Shown: positions 1-10,751 of the stretch, in pieces | How the letters are laid out: each line of letters starts with the position of its first letter | Numbering within the stretch: the first letter of the stretch is position 1 | Assembly: GCA_024138025.1 (NCBI GenBank) | Contig: JAMXBD010000392.1 | Span: 496,001 to 560,000 of the forward strand | From: Combretum micranthum | Taxonomy: Eukaryota > Streptophyta > Magnoliopsida > Myrtales > Combretaceae | Reading direction: 5' to 3' | Length of the DNA: 64,000 nt | Translations under genes and position numbers: made by a program | The notes under the pieces: generated by a model | The model's input: the letters and a program-made list of their open reading frames with translations, nothing else | Told to the model about the DNA's origin: nothing | Database searches by the model: none

Positions 1-264
1 GTGTATCAAGGATATTTCCTTGAAATGAAACAATTGATCTAGCACTGCTCGATCCTTGTGTGCTTTGAGAAAAAGAAAGCCTCCTTTGTAGCCTTTATTT
101 CTTTGAAATTCCATTTTCCTGAGAAGAAAATCAATTATATTAGCAAGTGAGATAATTCATCTATTGCTGTATAATATTTTCCTTTTATATGTTCAAATTC
201 TACCTTATATCCTTGGTTTATGACTTCATATTTGAACTTTAACCATCTTCTCCTATTCATTTTA

Positions 265-498
265 TTACTTCCTATGTTTTTGTTTTATGATTACATCTAA
301 ACAATTTACTATAGCCATAATATCTCTATCTATGCTTGGTAAGTTCATTTCTTTGAAGTTTTCACTTGTGTACTTACAAATTTCTTTAGATTTCTTTTTA
401 ACATATTTATGGGGTTTCCTTAATAAAATTTCTCCCCATCTTAAATCACATCCGTCATCTTCAACGATCAGGAAATCTGTGTTTAAGGGTAATCTCAA
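265..498 (-). pseudogene. Caulimovirid RNase H1 domain relic
   Basis: This frame shows the spacing of a pararetroviral RNase H: an acidic segment followed by WGEILL (where functional copies have a D-x-W-G type start), then a CKYTSENF segment, then a DRDIMAIVNCLD helix matching the usual 'KE-LAVINTI' helix. It lies directly 3' of the RT relic on the same strand, as in caulimovirid polyproteins. In the virus this domain degrades RNA in the RNA:DNA hybrid during reverse transcription. The open stretch is only 77 residues and has no separate start; the reading frame continues out of phase on both sides. It is a decayed domain, not a gene. Confidence 0.7.
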
Positions 499-699
499 CT
501 TTGATAATTTTTTGACCTGTTCTTTTATTTTTCTTATTTGTTTTATGTCTTCTTAAGACAAACCTTTAAAACCATAAATTTTAATATAAAAAGGTCATAC
601 TAATGAATTTAGGTCCTTAATAACAAGTCTTGCATAATTTAACAAACCTAAAAATGCTTGTAATTGCTTTTTGTTCATTTATTCCAGAAATTCTAATAC

Positions 700-1330
700 C
701 TTTTTAACAATCTGTTCTTGAAGCTAAAATTTTCCTTCTCCTATTTCTACCCCTAAAAATTCAATGTTCTTTATGAAAAATTATGCCTTTTTAGTACTTA
801 CCACTATTCCTTGTTTTTGAAATTTTGATAGGACCATCTTTAAATGTCCTATATGTTCATGTCCAATTCTAAAAAACACTAGAATATCATCTACATATAT
901 TGCAGTAGAATCCTTTAAGTTTTGGAAAGCTATATCCATCTTTTTTTGAAAAATTGAAGGTGCATTCTTTAAGCTAAATGGCATAACTTTCCATTAAAAA
1001 TGTCCCTATGGATAGATGAACGCAATCTGTGGTTGTGACTTTTCATCCATTTTTACCTGCCAAAATCCTGACTTACAATCAATTTTGCCCAATATTATAA
1101 CAATTTTGTATTTTATTGACCAATTTAGTTCTATTAGGAAGATTGTAAGAATCATCCCTTATGTTATGATTTAATTTTCTAAAATCTATCACCATTCTTG
1201 ATTTTTCTCTTGCTGTCTCACTCCTTTTTCTAATAATAATACAGGATGCTTATGTTGATTGTTTGACCTTTTTGTAACTCCTAATTTTAACAATTCTTTT
1301 ATGGGCATTTCAAAATCTTACCAATATAAA
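700..1330 (-). pseudogene. Caulimovirid reverse transcriptase relic
   Basis: Read with frame changes, this segment contains the palm-domain landmarks of pararetroviral RT in order: an R-M-V-I-D-F-R-K-L-N motif (about 1195-1165), a 'GFWQVKMDEKSQPQIAF' type motif (about 1070-1020), the LKNAPSIFQKKMD motif (about 970-930) and the catalytic YVDDIL motif (about 900-885), followed by a VLSKFQKQGI segment. The LKNAPSIFQ form and the closeness to Caulimovirus RT separate it from Ty3/gypsy RT. The catalytic aspartates of YVDD are intact in this 67-residue frame, but several frameshifts and stops occur between motifs. It would copy pregenomic RNA to DNA in an intact virus. Confidence 0.85.
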
Positions 1331-2150
1331 TTATCACATTCTATTGTCCGAATATAAATCCTTAAATTAGGATTTATACCTAATTTACATATTATCTTAT
1401 TTCGTTTCCAAAACATTGTTGCATTTTCTCTAAAAATTTCTTCCTTTTCTAAGCTGTTAATGATTTGGTCAATATCTGGATAACCTGTTTCTAAACATGA
1501 CTTCTCTAAAATCATGTATACCTTTTCCAATTTTATCATTTTCCTTTATTTAATGTTATTTCTTTCCACTCAATTTCTTCTTTTAAGAACTCTTTTAATT
1601 TTTCTAATTCCTTTGGATTTTATTCTATTCTTATTTTACTATTTTCCCTTTCTTAACATTTTCCTAATTTTTGACAATCACAATTCTTTTCATCCTTTTT
1701 ATTATGCCTTTGCAATAATCTATTATGTCTATCTTATTATATATCCTCATTATCCTTTCTCCTAGTTTCTAATTGTAAACCTTTCATTGAACTGAAATAT
1801 TTCATTCCTTTGTTCTAGGCACATCTTATAGGATTCTACCATCAACTTTTGCACTGATATCTAAGTTTGGTTATCAGATATCCATAACAAAATTTACATG
1901 GATGATCTTCTGAACCACTTTCTCGAATCCAATTATCCCTATAGTTTTCCCTTTCTTCTGTGTTCATCATTGTATTTCCTATATCTTGTGACGTCCTATT
2001 TAATAATTCAATCTTTTCATCTTGGTACTTTATCCTTATTTATTCTTTGTAAGGATTATGATAATTTTGATTCAAGAAAATTCTTATGATATCATTTTCA
2101 TCCTCACTATCATATTCTTCTATCACTACTTGCAGTGGATCTATTATTGA
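1318..2150 (-). pseudogene. Decayed polyprotein segment between coat protein and RT
   Basis: By position this should hold the aspartic protease and the linker to RT. I can follow short open stretches, for example 1318-1539 with a lysine- and glutamate-rich 73-residue segment and an acidic EYDSEDEND stretch near 2110-2130, but I could not find a convincing D-[ST]-G protease motif. The region is clearly coding-derived, because coding flanks on the same strand lie on both sides, yet it is too frame-broken to assign a domain. Confidence 0.4.
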
Positions 2151-2170
2151 TACTATACTATAGATTGTTA

Positions 2171-2464
2171 TCACGCATGTCTTTCATCTATTGCTAATAT
2201 ATCTTTATTCATACATTCTACTAAAATACTTGCCATAGTATTACTATTATACCTTTTAGAACATGCCTTGGCCATATGTCCTTCCTCGTTACAAGTATAA
2301 CACCTTAATTTGTTTTTGTGGACCTTTTTTTTATTATACTTTCTCACATGTCTATTCTGCTTTAACCATGGCTTTCTTGCTTTGCATCTTTTTGCAAAGT
2401 ATTTCTTTTTACGCTTATGCTTTGGTTTTGGCCCCCTTTTATGTCTTTCTCTTGCTCTATACAT
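2171..2464 (-). pseudogene. Caulimovirid coat protein C-terminus with CCHC zinc knuckle
   Basis: A 97-residue frame starts with a very basic tract (KRGPKPKHKRKKKYF and more K/R) followed by CYTCNEEGHMAKAC, a textbook C-x2-C-x4-H-x4-C retroviral zinc knuckle. A basic patch plus one CCHC knuckle at the end of the capsid domain is the standard arrangement in Caulimoviridae, where it binds the pregenomic RNA. It lies between the capsid core (2596-2928) and the RT on the same strand, as expected. All four zinc ligands are intact, although the neighbouring frame is broken. Confidence 0.8.
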
Positions 2465-2595
2465 TTATGGAGTAAAAATGGTTTGACGAAAATTGTAATT
2501 TTCTCCTTTTAATTGCTTGTTTATTTGTAATGCTGTATATTTTTCTATAATTTGTCTACTGAAAACTTTATCCTTGTTGCTAAGTTTTTTAACTC

Positions 2596-2928
2596 TTATG
2601 CTAGAGTTAGTTCAACCTTTTCTTTCCACTCTTTATACACTTCTACTCTTAATGGTCTTGGTAACTTTAGAAACAACATGTTTGCTTTCAACAATTCATA
2701 ATAGCATCTAGCAATGGTGCAATTATAGAAAAATTCCTGTATGTACTTTTTAAAAAAATACCAATATTTTATTTGTATTTGTTCTAAGTTTCTTATGGCA
2801 TCCCTTTGTTGATCATACCCACCAACTTGTGGTGCTTCTCTTATTAATACTACTCTTATCCTATTACAAAAATTATAAGGATTTGCCCCTAAAGCTTTAT
2901 CTGTGGCAACATGTTGTGGAAAATTCAT
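2596..2928 (-). pseudogene. Caulimovirid capsid core relic
   Basis: A 110-residue frame has the helix-rich aromatic character of a pararetroviral capsid core, including a KYWYFFKKYIQEFF segment, a single cysteine-tyrosine rich CTIARCYYELL stretch and a downstream LPRPLRVEVYKEW segment. It sits immediately 5' of the basic/zinc-knuckle segment on the same strand, which is the main reason for the call. The 5' extension of the capsid (about 2930-3700) is too frame-broken to define. Confidence rests on order and composition more than on one diagnostic motif. Confidence 0.6.
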
Positions 2929-3907
2929 CTATAAGATTCCCACATTGGTCTTGCAATTTCTCTTAAAAATGATTTCAAATATATGTACATCTGATCTATA
3001 TCTTCTATCAAGGGATAGTCTCTCCATGCTCTGACAACCATTTATGTTCAATTATCAACTAAAGGTCCCCATCCTTGCGGATCATGTGCACTTATATTCA
3101 ATATTCTTCCATTATCTATCAAATTCTTTTTATCTAAGGTTTCAAATGGCATCCTTTTTCCTTTATGCATTATCTCCTGGTTCCCTTTCAACATATTAAG
3201 TGTAAGGTATTCAGCTTGGGATTCCTTCCCACATATCATGATCTCTATGTGTTACTATGGAGAGACGTGCATTTGACCCTGTATCTTCATGGTTATCCAT
3301 CATAGCATTTTTAGACACATGGGTTTGTTCTCTTATAGTCTTAATATCATCTTGTGAATATATTTCTAGCTCAAAATCTTGTCTTATCTTAAAATCTCTA
3401 TTTGCATAACTTCATCTACCAATTCTAACAAGATTTCTTCATCTTTATTTTCTCCTTCAAAACAATAATTCTTAAAACAATAAACATCTCCTTGTTCTAT
3501 TTTCTTTTTAAACTTTACTCCTTGCATTTATCCTAAAATTCCTTTCTCTTCTAACCATACTTCATTAAGAATAGGATCCTCTCCATGTCCTATCAAAAAA
3601 CTATCTTCCTAATATTGAATTGGTCTTAACGATTCTTCTTCATTTGTATCATCTTCTTCCTTTCTAAAATTTCATTGATTAGCCTTTGTCTCTTGTGCAT
3701 TAGAATTATATCTAACCTCAAGATATCTTCTTAATTGTGTCATCAACACAACAAGAAGTTGAAGTCCTTTCCCCTTTCCATCTTAAAATGTCTATTTATT
3801 CTAACACATTTATCATTCTTATTTTTAGCCTTTCTTCTAAGGTTTGGTTAAATTTATTTGACACATCATCCTCTTCGTCTATGGTTTATGGTATGTCTTC
3901 ATATGAT

Positions 3908-4869
3908 CTAATCCTCAAAGAATATGTGCCATCTGGATTTTAGGAACATCAAGTTTCTTGCAGGAACTTCTTGTGTTTCCCTTGTCATATTTCTATTTAC
4001 ATTCCATTCTTCTCCTTCTAAAGGACATGAGTCTATTTCCATATGTTCTATCATTTTTATTCCTTTTGTTGCCATTACATCAATAATTCCTTTTATATCA
4101 AGCTTATAGGATATTTTACTATTATTTGTTATTTTACAAATAAAACCAATATCTATAAGCAAGTTTTCACCTATGCGATCCTTATATCCTTTACTTTGAA
4201 GTCCTATTTCAATATTAGTAAGATTATTTATAGATACCATAAAATTAAGTGCACAATGAAATAATCCTTTTCCACTATTCACATCTAATTTTTATATTTG
4301 CAAAGATAGCCTTTCTTATTATCACATTTCCATGACTTATCTAATAATAATACCAAAACCTTTCCTCCTAGCTTTTCTCTTGTTTGTCCTCTAATTCCTA
4401 TGACCATTTGTCCAAGATAGACCAAATTTTTGCTTGACCTTTTCAGTTGTCTTAAAGAATCTTTTGTGACTAATCTTGTATTTAATGGTTTTATTGTGAC
4501 TGAAATTCTTTCTTCTCTATTTGACCTAAACAATCCTATTCTCCAACTTAATATTCCTTCTTGGTATAATCTTCTAGGATTTAAAAGAGTAATAGCATGA
4601 TTTAAATAAATATTCACATCCTTATCTATGTCTACTGCTTCTTCTAAATGTATCATATGATCTCTCTATCTTCTTCTTCCAATATTTATCCCATCAAATA
4701 TTCCTACTCTGGGGATTGTTTCTATTGAACTTGTACTGGATCTTGAGGATTGTAAAATATGTGATTCTCCTGTGAATGGTTTGAGCTTATCCAAAAACCT
4801 TGCATTATCTTTCTTGTTATACTTATTTCCTTGCTTATCATTCATTTCTTCACTTTCTTCTATAACCAT
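3908..4869 (-). pseudogene. Caulimovirid movement protein relic (30K type)
   Basis: Three adjacent minus-strand stretches (4666-4869, 4285-4656, 3908-4282) read through a 30K-superfamily movement protein. Visible are an 'IYLNHAI' segment, the 'YLGQMVIGIRGQTREKLGGKVLVLLLDKSW' type core (an LG-x-(I/V)-x-(I/V)-G-x-(K/R)-G-LTR pattern seen here with substitutions) and a downstream 'HCALNFMVSINNLTNIEIGL' type segment. This protein would enlarge plasmodesmata for cell-to-cell spread. Its position 5' of the capsid is as in caulimovirid polyproteins. The three stretches are separated by stops or frame changes, so it is non-functional. Confidence 0.75.
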
Positions 4870-6960
4870 ACTTTCTTATGGTTTTTGAAACATGTTAATG
4901 TTCATTTTGAAAGACAGTTCCACTCTCCTTTGCATAAAATAAGCTTGGGGTTTCTTTATTTTCCTTTCAATTGGTAATCTTTCTAACCTATTTATTATTT
5001 CATCTAATTCCTTTTGGTGATTATAACTATTTCCTTCTATCCCTTTTCCTTTCAAAACTTCTTCTATCTTATGATTTAAATTTTTTTGACCTTCTGATGA
5101 AGCCTAATTAATAATGCTATAATTGTATTATTTTGTCTAATAGTTGCCCTTATGTTATCATTTATTGGTCCCAAATTTCCATAAGACCCTATATGTGGTT
5201 GTGCAAATTCTCTTGTATCTTCTTAGGCAAATATATAGTCTTTCATTTGCATCTAGACCACTACGACTTGTCATCTTAAGAATGTCCTTTTTATTTCTTG
5301 TACCATTTTTTCTATACTTTTTCCTAATTCAGCTAATCTTTTAGCTTCCTTTCTTAACTCCTTTATCAGTACGTGTTGATTATCTCTTGCTTCATCCTCT
5401 TGCCTAATAGCCTTTGTATGCTTTAATTGCTTTAATTACCTTTCTCTATCATCCTGTGTCTGCTTTATATAATCTATCTTTTCTATTACCTCCTTTATTT
5501 GTTTATCTTTCTTTATCATCCATTCTTCTAGATGGTTATGAGCCTTTTAAGTGTCTAAATCTTTATGAACAATTTTACTAAAAGATATAATTAAATCTAC
5601 GATGCTATTTAACTGCTTCTGATCTGAATGTAACAAATTTGGTGAATGCTTAAAATAACAGAGATAAGAAAACTGTTGTCTCTTACTTGTATCCTATTAT
5701 GCTCCGTAATTTCTAAATTTAACTAATCAAATTTCTAATCATGAAGTTTAGTACAAGGAAGTATGCAAGGATCGATTAAGCTAATCTGACTCATCTGCTT
5801 TCCTAATCCATTCATGTTTCCTTTATTCTTTAAATCCATAAGGTACTTTTCAAAACCTTCCTTGAGATAAATATATAACCTATCCTTTGCTAGAAACTGG
5901 TGGATGTGTATAAACTCCCCCCCTGCTTCCTTAATCTTTTCATTTAAATCTACAAGATTTGATTCTATTTCTAAACCTAATTCTCGGATATAGCCTTCAA
6001 CCTTTGATTCTGTCAAAACTTTTACTCATCTCGTCATACTTGTTGCTAAATCTTTATAATAATTTATCCTTTGGCTTATCCTTTCTATATCCTTTTCTAT
6101 TTGGTCTACTATCCAAAGAGTCATTTTATGATTCTTCAAAAGTCCCTTTTCTTCATATTCTATTTGATATTTCCCCTTTCTAATGTCTTTTCAATCCTTC
6201 TTATATCTATCTTCCAATAGTCTAATTCCTTTTCTCTATCTTTAATATATTTATTTAACCTTTTTATTCTCAATCTCTTATCTTTTATATACTTAACATA
6301 ATCATGCATTATACCATCTTACTGTTTATTAATCCTTCATAATAATTCCTTTCCCTATTTCTTGTAGTGATTACTTCCTCTATGTGCCTATGTCTTATTT
6401 GTGCAGAACTTCTGAAGTCACCTAGGTATATGGTTCTTTTTATTTGTTCTTTTATCTTCTTCTTTTTCTTTTTCCAACCTTTCTATGTCTCTTGTTATGT
6501 ATTCTACACATTTTTATCCTTCAATTGTTGTCTTATACCTTTTGATGTACTCTATGTATCTAAGTGTCATAATCTTCAAACATCAAATATTTTCTAGGAT
6601 ATATTAACAAATCTATTATATTAACCATGATATCTAATATTTTGTAATTATACTTATTATGAAAAGATATCAAATAAACATAAAATTTAAAGCCATATCA
6701 TCCTGTGAACCTTATTATATTATTTTCACAAACTTGTTCCTTATTTTTGAATAAATTCATAGTTATTATTCAAATTACTATATATCCTTGTCTTTTGTGG
6801 GATACTTATAAAATTCCTAGTCTTTGGAGTTGGATTTTCAAAACGTAACTCCAAAAGACTTTCTAGCCGTTCTATGTAGCTCTTTGTTCTCTTTATAATA
6901 TTTTTTAACCTTTTTATCTCCTTTCCTTGTTCTTTTATATATTCTTTAATAAATAACATT
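4870..6960 (-). pseudogene. Lysine/glutamate-rich coiled-coil region upstream of movement protein
   Basis: Several short minus-strand frames here (5735-6016, 93 residues; 6741-6959, 72 residues; plus unassigned pieces) are rich in K, E, I and L with heptad-like spacing, for example the KEIKRLKNIIKRTKSYIERLESLL stretch near 6910-6840. Caulimovirids often have a coiled-coil protein or N-terminal extension in this position (virion-associated or ORF1/2-like). I cannot match it to a named protein, and it could be one N-terminal extension of the polyprotein broken by stops. Part of 5340-5700 is also K/E-rich. Confidence 0.4.
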
Positions 6961-7348
6961 CATATAACCCATTCATAATCAAATATATTATTTAAGACCT
7001 CCTCAATAGAATATGTTTCTTCTATAACATACATATATGCATAAGATTCGTAAAATATAAGTTAAATAATCATAACAAGTTACCATAAGTACCTTAAGTC
7101 TTCCTTTTAAATATTTTATACTAATTAAAGACATATAAACAACCGGATAATCAGATGACAATAGTAAAGATAATAAAGGGACAATAAAGATAACTGGTAT
7201 GTTAAACAACAATATAAAACAATAATAGTAAGATAGAATATAAAACAAAGTATCAAACAATATTAATAAAGCTGGACAAAATATGAAAACTAAATATTAA
7301 AAGATATCATAAAAGCTGGATATAAAGTGACACTATTGATCAAAGTTT

Positions 7349-7709
7349 TAGGGTATAAAGATAACATAGCTTTGATACCAAAAGGAGGATCTTTGTACCA
7401 AGGGAAAAGACTTCATGGCAGGGGTAAACAATTAAAGCAAAGATAGTTAATCAGTGGAGAAATGTTTTTTTTTTTTTTTTTAAATGCACCTTATATCTAC
7501 GCCACAACTTACAAGGCTAAAACACGACAATCTTTACCTTAAACAACCTTATCAAAGGGTTTTAAGCAGGCCTTTTTGGTATAATCCCTAAAGAAATCAG
7601 ATTTTTATTACCAAGTATGGTGCCTTAATCTGTTTACCCATGCTATAAAACCTTATCATATGATATAAAGACCTGGTAAGGTTTTAGAGCATAGTTATCT
7701 TTATACCTT
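7349..7709 (-). other. Leader inverted repeat able to fold a long hairpin
   Basis: The sequence GGGTATAAAGATAACATAGC at about 7351-7370 is the near-perfect reverse complement of the stretch at about 7688-7706 (AGCATAGTTATCTTTATACC). A second, inner inverted repeat pairs AAAACCTTATC (about 7648-7658) with GTAAGGTTTT (about 7677-7686). On the minus strand this makes a ~350-nt structure directly 5' of the primer-binding site. Caulimovirid pregenomic RNA leaders are known to form a large stem-loop here that supports ribosome shunting and packaging; that role is inferred. Confidence 0.6.
7369..7380 (-). other. tRNA-Met primer-binding site
   Basis: On the minus strand the sequence reads TGGTATCAAAGC, which matches the 12-nt tRNA-Met primer-binding site of caulimoviruses (TGGTATCAGAGC) with one change. 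It marks the start of minus-strand DNA synthesis and lies between the leader inverted repeat and the coding region, as expected. Confidence 0.75.
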
Positions 7710-7888
7710 AAAAAGAAAAGTAGCTGGACATGCTTAAGAGAAACTTACATAAGCTTTAATTGAGATAACGGAGTTATATTACAATGGTTGAGAAAATTTG
7801 CTACAGCTACTACAAGGATACTCTTGTAGAATTTAAACACTCAGAAATATCACTAAGAAAATACTTATGGACTCTCTCTAAGAATTTC

Positions 7889-8350
7889 TGATATGAATCC
7901 AAGGCGGCTAGAAATTCTTTCCTTCGAGATTTAGGGTTCTTCAATATTTTTAGGATTTTCCACAAATAAAACTAAGAAAATGTAAAGATATAGATGAAAT
8001 TGTAATTCGATATAACACATGAATCACAAAATCAAACTAGATTGTAATGAGAATTGTAATCCGATAGACTCCACGAATTACAAATCCAATCATAGCATTA
8101 AGAGAATCAATGATTCAATTAACGGGCATGAATAAAGGAATGAAAACTCTTAATATTCATAAACTATTACAGTAGATGCAATACAAGTTCTTATCAGAAG
8201 AACTCTCAAAACTCCCACAAAAGAGAAGATTTTCACAAGGGAAATATCATAAAAAGGTTTTCTTATAAAACAAAGTAAAAGACACTTATATAATAAAAAC
8301 AAAGGAAGACAAAAGGACACAAAATAAAGACCACAATTTTATCACAGGAA
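7889..8350 (-). repeat. LTR-related sequence, minus orientation
   Basis: The reverse complement of this stretch follows the LTR at 8909-9710 through shared blocks: a TTTGTGGGAG/GAGTTCTT segment, TTGTAATTCGTG, GATCTAGTTT, TTTCTTAGTTTTATTT, AACCCTAA and the 3' end CCGCCTTGG-TTCAT-TCA. It therefore holds the 3' two-thirds of a related LTR in the opposite orientation, ending in CA at 7889. Upstream sequence to about 8660 shares a GCTGCCAACCTT/GCCGCCAAC motif and may be the 5' part, but is more diverged. Confidence 0.55.
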
Positions 8351-8689
8351 GGTTGGCAGCCTTGTGATCGACTTTAAGGATTTTGCTTCTGTTCACTTTA
8401 ACACCGAGTGTACGCCGGCAGATTATGTCCCATATGCCAGTGATGTAGATATGAAGGTTGGCAGCCTATGTTATCGGTATACAGCTGCAGACTTCCGATT
8501 TTCATTTCTTCGCTTTGGTTTTGAATTTGTTTGTTTATTCCTTGATTTTCCATATTGTATTTGAAGCCTCTATACTCTTTGAAATGCATTGATCTCCCTT
8601 GATGACGTCCTCTGATATCCATCATGGATATCATAGGACGTGTTTTGATATCAGAATACATACAAGATTTAAAAAGATGGACATATTTT

Positions 8690-8908
8690 TCTATTGCTTC
8701 TAATGACCTTGGATGAAGCTCAACAAGAGAGACTTGAACATGTTCGGACTAAGGGTCAAAGGAATTTATCTTTGTTTCCTTACAGGTCTTCCAAGACAAG
8801 AAAGAAACCGCCTCAAAAGTTCAAGGAGATTCAGCATGTTTCATGTGATGTTTCACCTCAATTTAATGTCAAGATTCGAGGTTGAATTTTTTTTTAAGAA
8901 GGGGAGAA
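8690..8908 (+). pseudogene. 3' terminal coding remnant and polypurine tract of an LTR retroelement
   Basis: Plus-strand open stretches (8694-8885 and 8713-8952 in two frames) run into AAGAAGGGGAGAA at 8896-8908, a typical polypurine tract for plus-strand priming just before an LTR. The coding remnant is basic and I do not recognise a domain; by position it would be the C-terminal end of a gag-pol polyprotein. Only the last ~200 bp of the internal region are visible and no gag, RT or integrase lies upstream. Confidence 0.45.
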
Positions 8909-9710
8909 TGATGAGAAAGGACCAAGCTTCAAAGGATTTTGGACTAAATTGATTTAATAATGGAGTATCGAAGCTTAAATGGGAAGATGAATTGGATCAA
9001 GTGGCTAAAACATGGAAGAGAAGAAGTTATCAAAAGTTACTGGAGCTGTAAGAGCGTTTACGTTACTAGCCTTGGAACCCCACGCCGCCAGCGTACCCAG
9101 GATGCACTGCTGGCCTTTACACAGCGTTTGATGTACACAGAATGAAAATTTTAAACATCAAAGCTTATATTGCCAACGTTGAGTATTATAGGCCGCCAAC
9201 ATTCAAAGTTACGAACTGATGTTTCTTTGAGTCTTTTCATATTCCTTTGTTATGATTATATATAGGTCTTTTGTTATAGAATTGAGGGATTTTTATATAT
9301 TATTTACTTTGAGAAAGACTCCTCCTTTGTGAGAGCTTTTGTGAGTTCTTGTGACAAAAACTTGTAATTGCAAATCAGTGCAATTGTTTTATTAATGTTG
9401 AGAGAGTGATTTCCTTTATTTATTTGTGTTGGTAGAATGATAGATTCTTTTGACAAGTGATTCGTTTTGTAATTCGTGAGTCATATCGAATTATGATTCT
9501 TATTGCGATCTAGTTTATCTTTGTGATTTGTATTTTGAATTACGATTTCATCCATATCCTTTATTTTTTTTCTTAGTTTTATTTACCTATACAAAAAACC
9601 CTAAAAAGATCCTTCCTTTATTGTGCAAGATTCATTCTTTCTTGATAGAAAGATTGAAGAAACCCTAATTCTTGAAGAAAGGAATTTTTTACCGCCTTGG
9701 GTTCATGTCA
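8909..9710 (+). repeat. LTR (802 bp), plus orientation
   Basis: This LTR starts TGATGAG directly after the polypurine tract and ends GTTCATGTCA at 9710, giving TG...CA termini. It contains a TATA-like ATTATATATAGG element near 9255, followed by an R/U5-like tract with TAATTCGTGAGTC and AACCCTAA repeats. The related minus-strand sequence at 7889 ends at the homologous CA, which supports the 3' boundary. It probably belongs to a Ty3/gypsy element; clade unresolved. Confidence 0.5.
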
Positions 9711-10458
9711 CTTTCTCCTTAAAAATTTCGTTTCTCATAACTCATAATCTGCTCACCTTTTATAGAAAATTTACAAAATAGTAAAAGTACTACAGTAACC
9801 TACTGCTATAGTAAGTTTTGTGATCTCTTTTTCTTTTGTCTTTCGGGATTCACGTGCCTTCTTTTCCTTGCCTTTTGTTTTTCGTCTCCTTTTTGCTTTT
9901 GTTCATTTTTGAACTTTGTCAAAACCTATGTATTCCTTCATATTCCTTCTGACCCTTATCAAATTTTAGCTCTTATCTCCTCCGTTTGCATTTCTTTTTT
10001 TTTTTTTAAGAGTGAATCACAAGCTATCCGTAGAAGTACGTAAGCTCAAGGTCTTCTTGAGAACGGCGAAGCTTCACTGAGAAAAATGATAAGGGTTTGT
10101 TCACATGAGGGAGATATAACTATTATATTAGGTCCATGATTCACAAGTCGCTATAGGTAATGTGAAATTATGGGTAAAAGTGTTTAGGGAGGAGAATTGT
10201 GCCTTAAGGGGGAGTATCTTGAAATTGGAGTCTAGGAATACCATTCCTCACAATCGGGAAAAGAAGTAGATTGTTGTGATGTAGGAGGTTGTTGGTGCCA
10301 TCATTCAGCATTTCCCAAGAAATTGTTCATGTGACTAGATTAACTGAGGTGTTTGGAGTAATTATCATGGAGATGAAGGGGAGCAAAAAGCTAAGGAGGA
10401 GAGCTAGGGTAAGGGAGATGCTGAGTTAGGTGTTCATGAAGGGAGTGACTTACGTACT
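9711..10458. other. Non-coding interval, nothing assigned
   Basis: Between the LTR and the next MITE I see no ORF of note, no terminal repeats and no recognisable gene fragment. The plus strand from about 10080 to 10440 is G-rich and purine-rich (repeated GGAG, GGGAG), with codon-like texture but stops in all frames, so it may be an old coding remnant. Confidence 0.3.
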
Positions 10459-10751
10459 GCTCGTTCACTTCACTGTAATTGCAATTCTATTATAGCCTTA
10501 TTCCTTACGAATAGTTATTACATCGCTTAGTTCATTGAATAGTGATTTCACGATGAATCCCTATTACATAAAACATTGAATAGCCATTCTTTATTCAAAC
10601 CTATGAATACCAATTCAATGCTGGAACTGCCTTTTTTTCAAAATACCACCATTTAAATAAAATTAATAAAAAAATCCTATTACAGCTCTATTCCAGTTCT
10701 CCGTAATAGGAATTCCATTACAACCTTATTCATTCAATGAAGTAAACGAGC
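10459..10751. mobile_element. MITE with terminal inverted repeats (~293 bp)
   Basis: The left end GCTCGTTCACTTCACTG pairs with the right end, whose reverse complement is GCTCGTTTACTTCATTG. The interior is AT-rich with internally repeated ATTGAATAG and TATTACA motifs and no coding potential, as in a non-autonomous DNA transposon. A clean target-site duplication was not found, so the superfamily (hAT or PIF/Harbinger type) is undecided. Confidence 0.55.

Larger units (their letters stand above)
1..7888 (-). mobile_element. Endogenous caulimovirid (plant pararetrovirus) relic
   Basis: The minus strand carries caulimovirid domains in the family's usual order: coiled-coil region, 30K-type movement protein, coat protein with CCHC knuckle, reverse transcriptase and RNase H1. 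They lie downstream of a tRNA-Met type primer-binding site and a leader inverted repeat. No integrase domain and no flanking LTR pair was seen, which fits Caulimoviridae rather than an LTR retrotransposon. Every frame is broken by stops and frameshifts, so this is an inactive, integrated copy. The 3' end runs off the left edge of the window. The right boundary is placed where an LTR-like sequence starts at 7889, which is an inference. Genus is unresolved; a single-polyprotein type such as Florendovirus or Petuvirus is plausible. Confidence 0.85.

Noticed and set aside
7369..7380. tRNA gene
   Set aside because: Only the 12-nt primer-binding complement is present; there is no cloverleaf around it.
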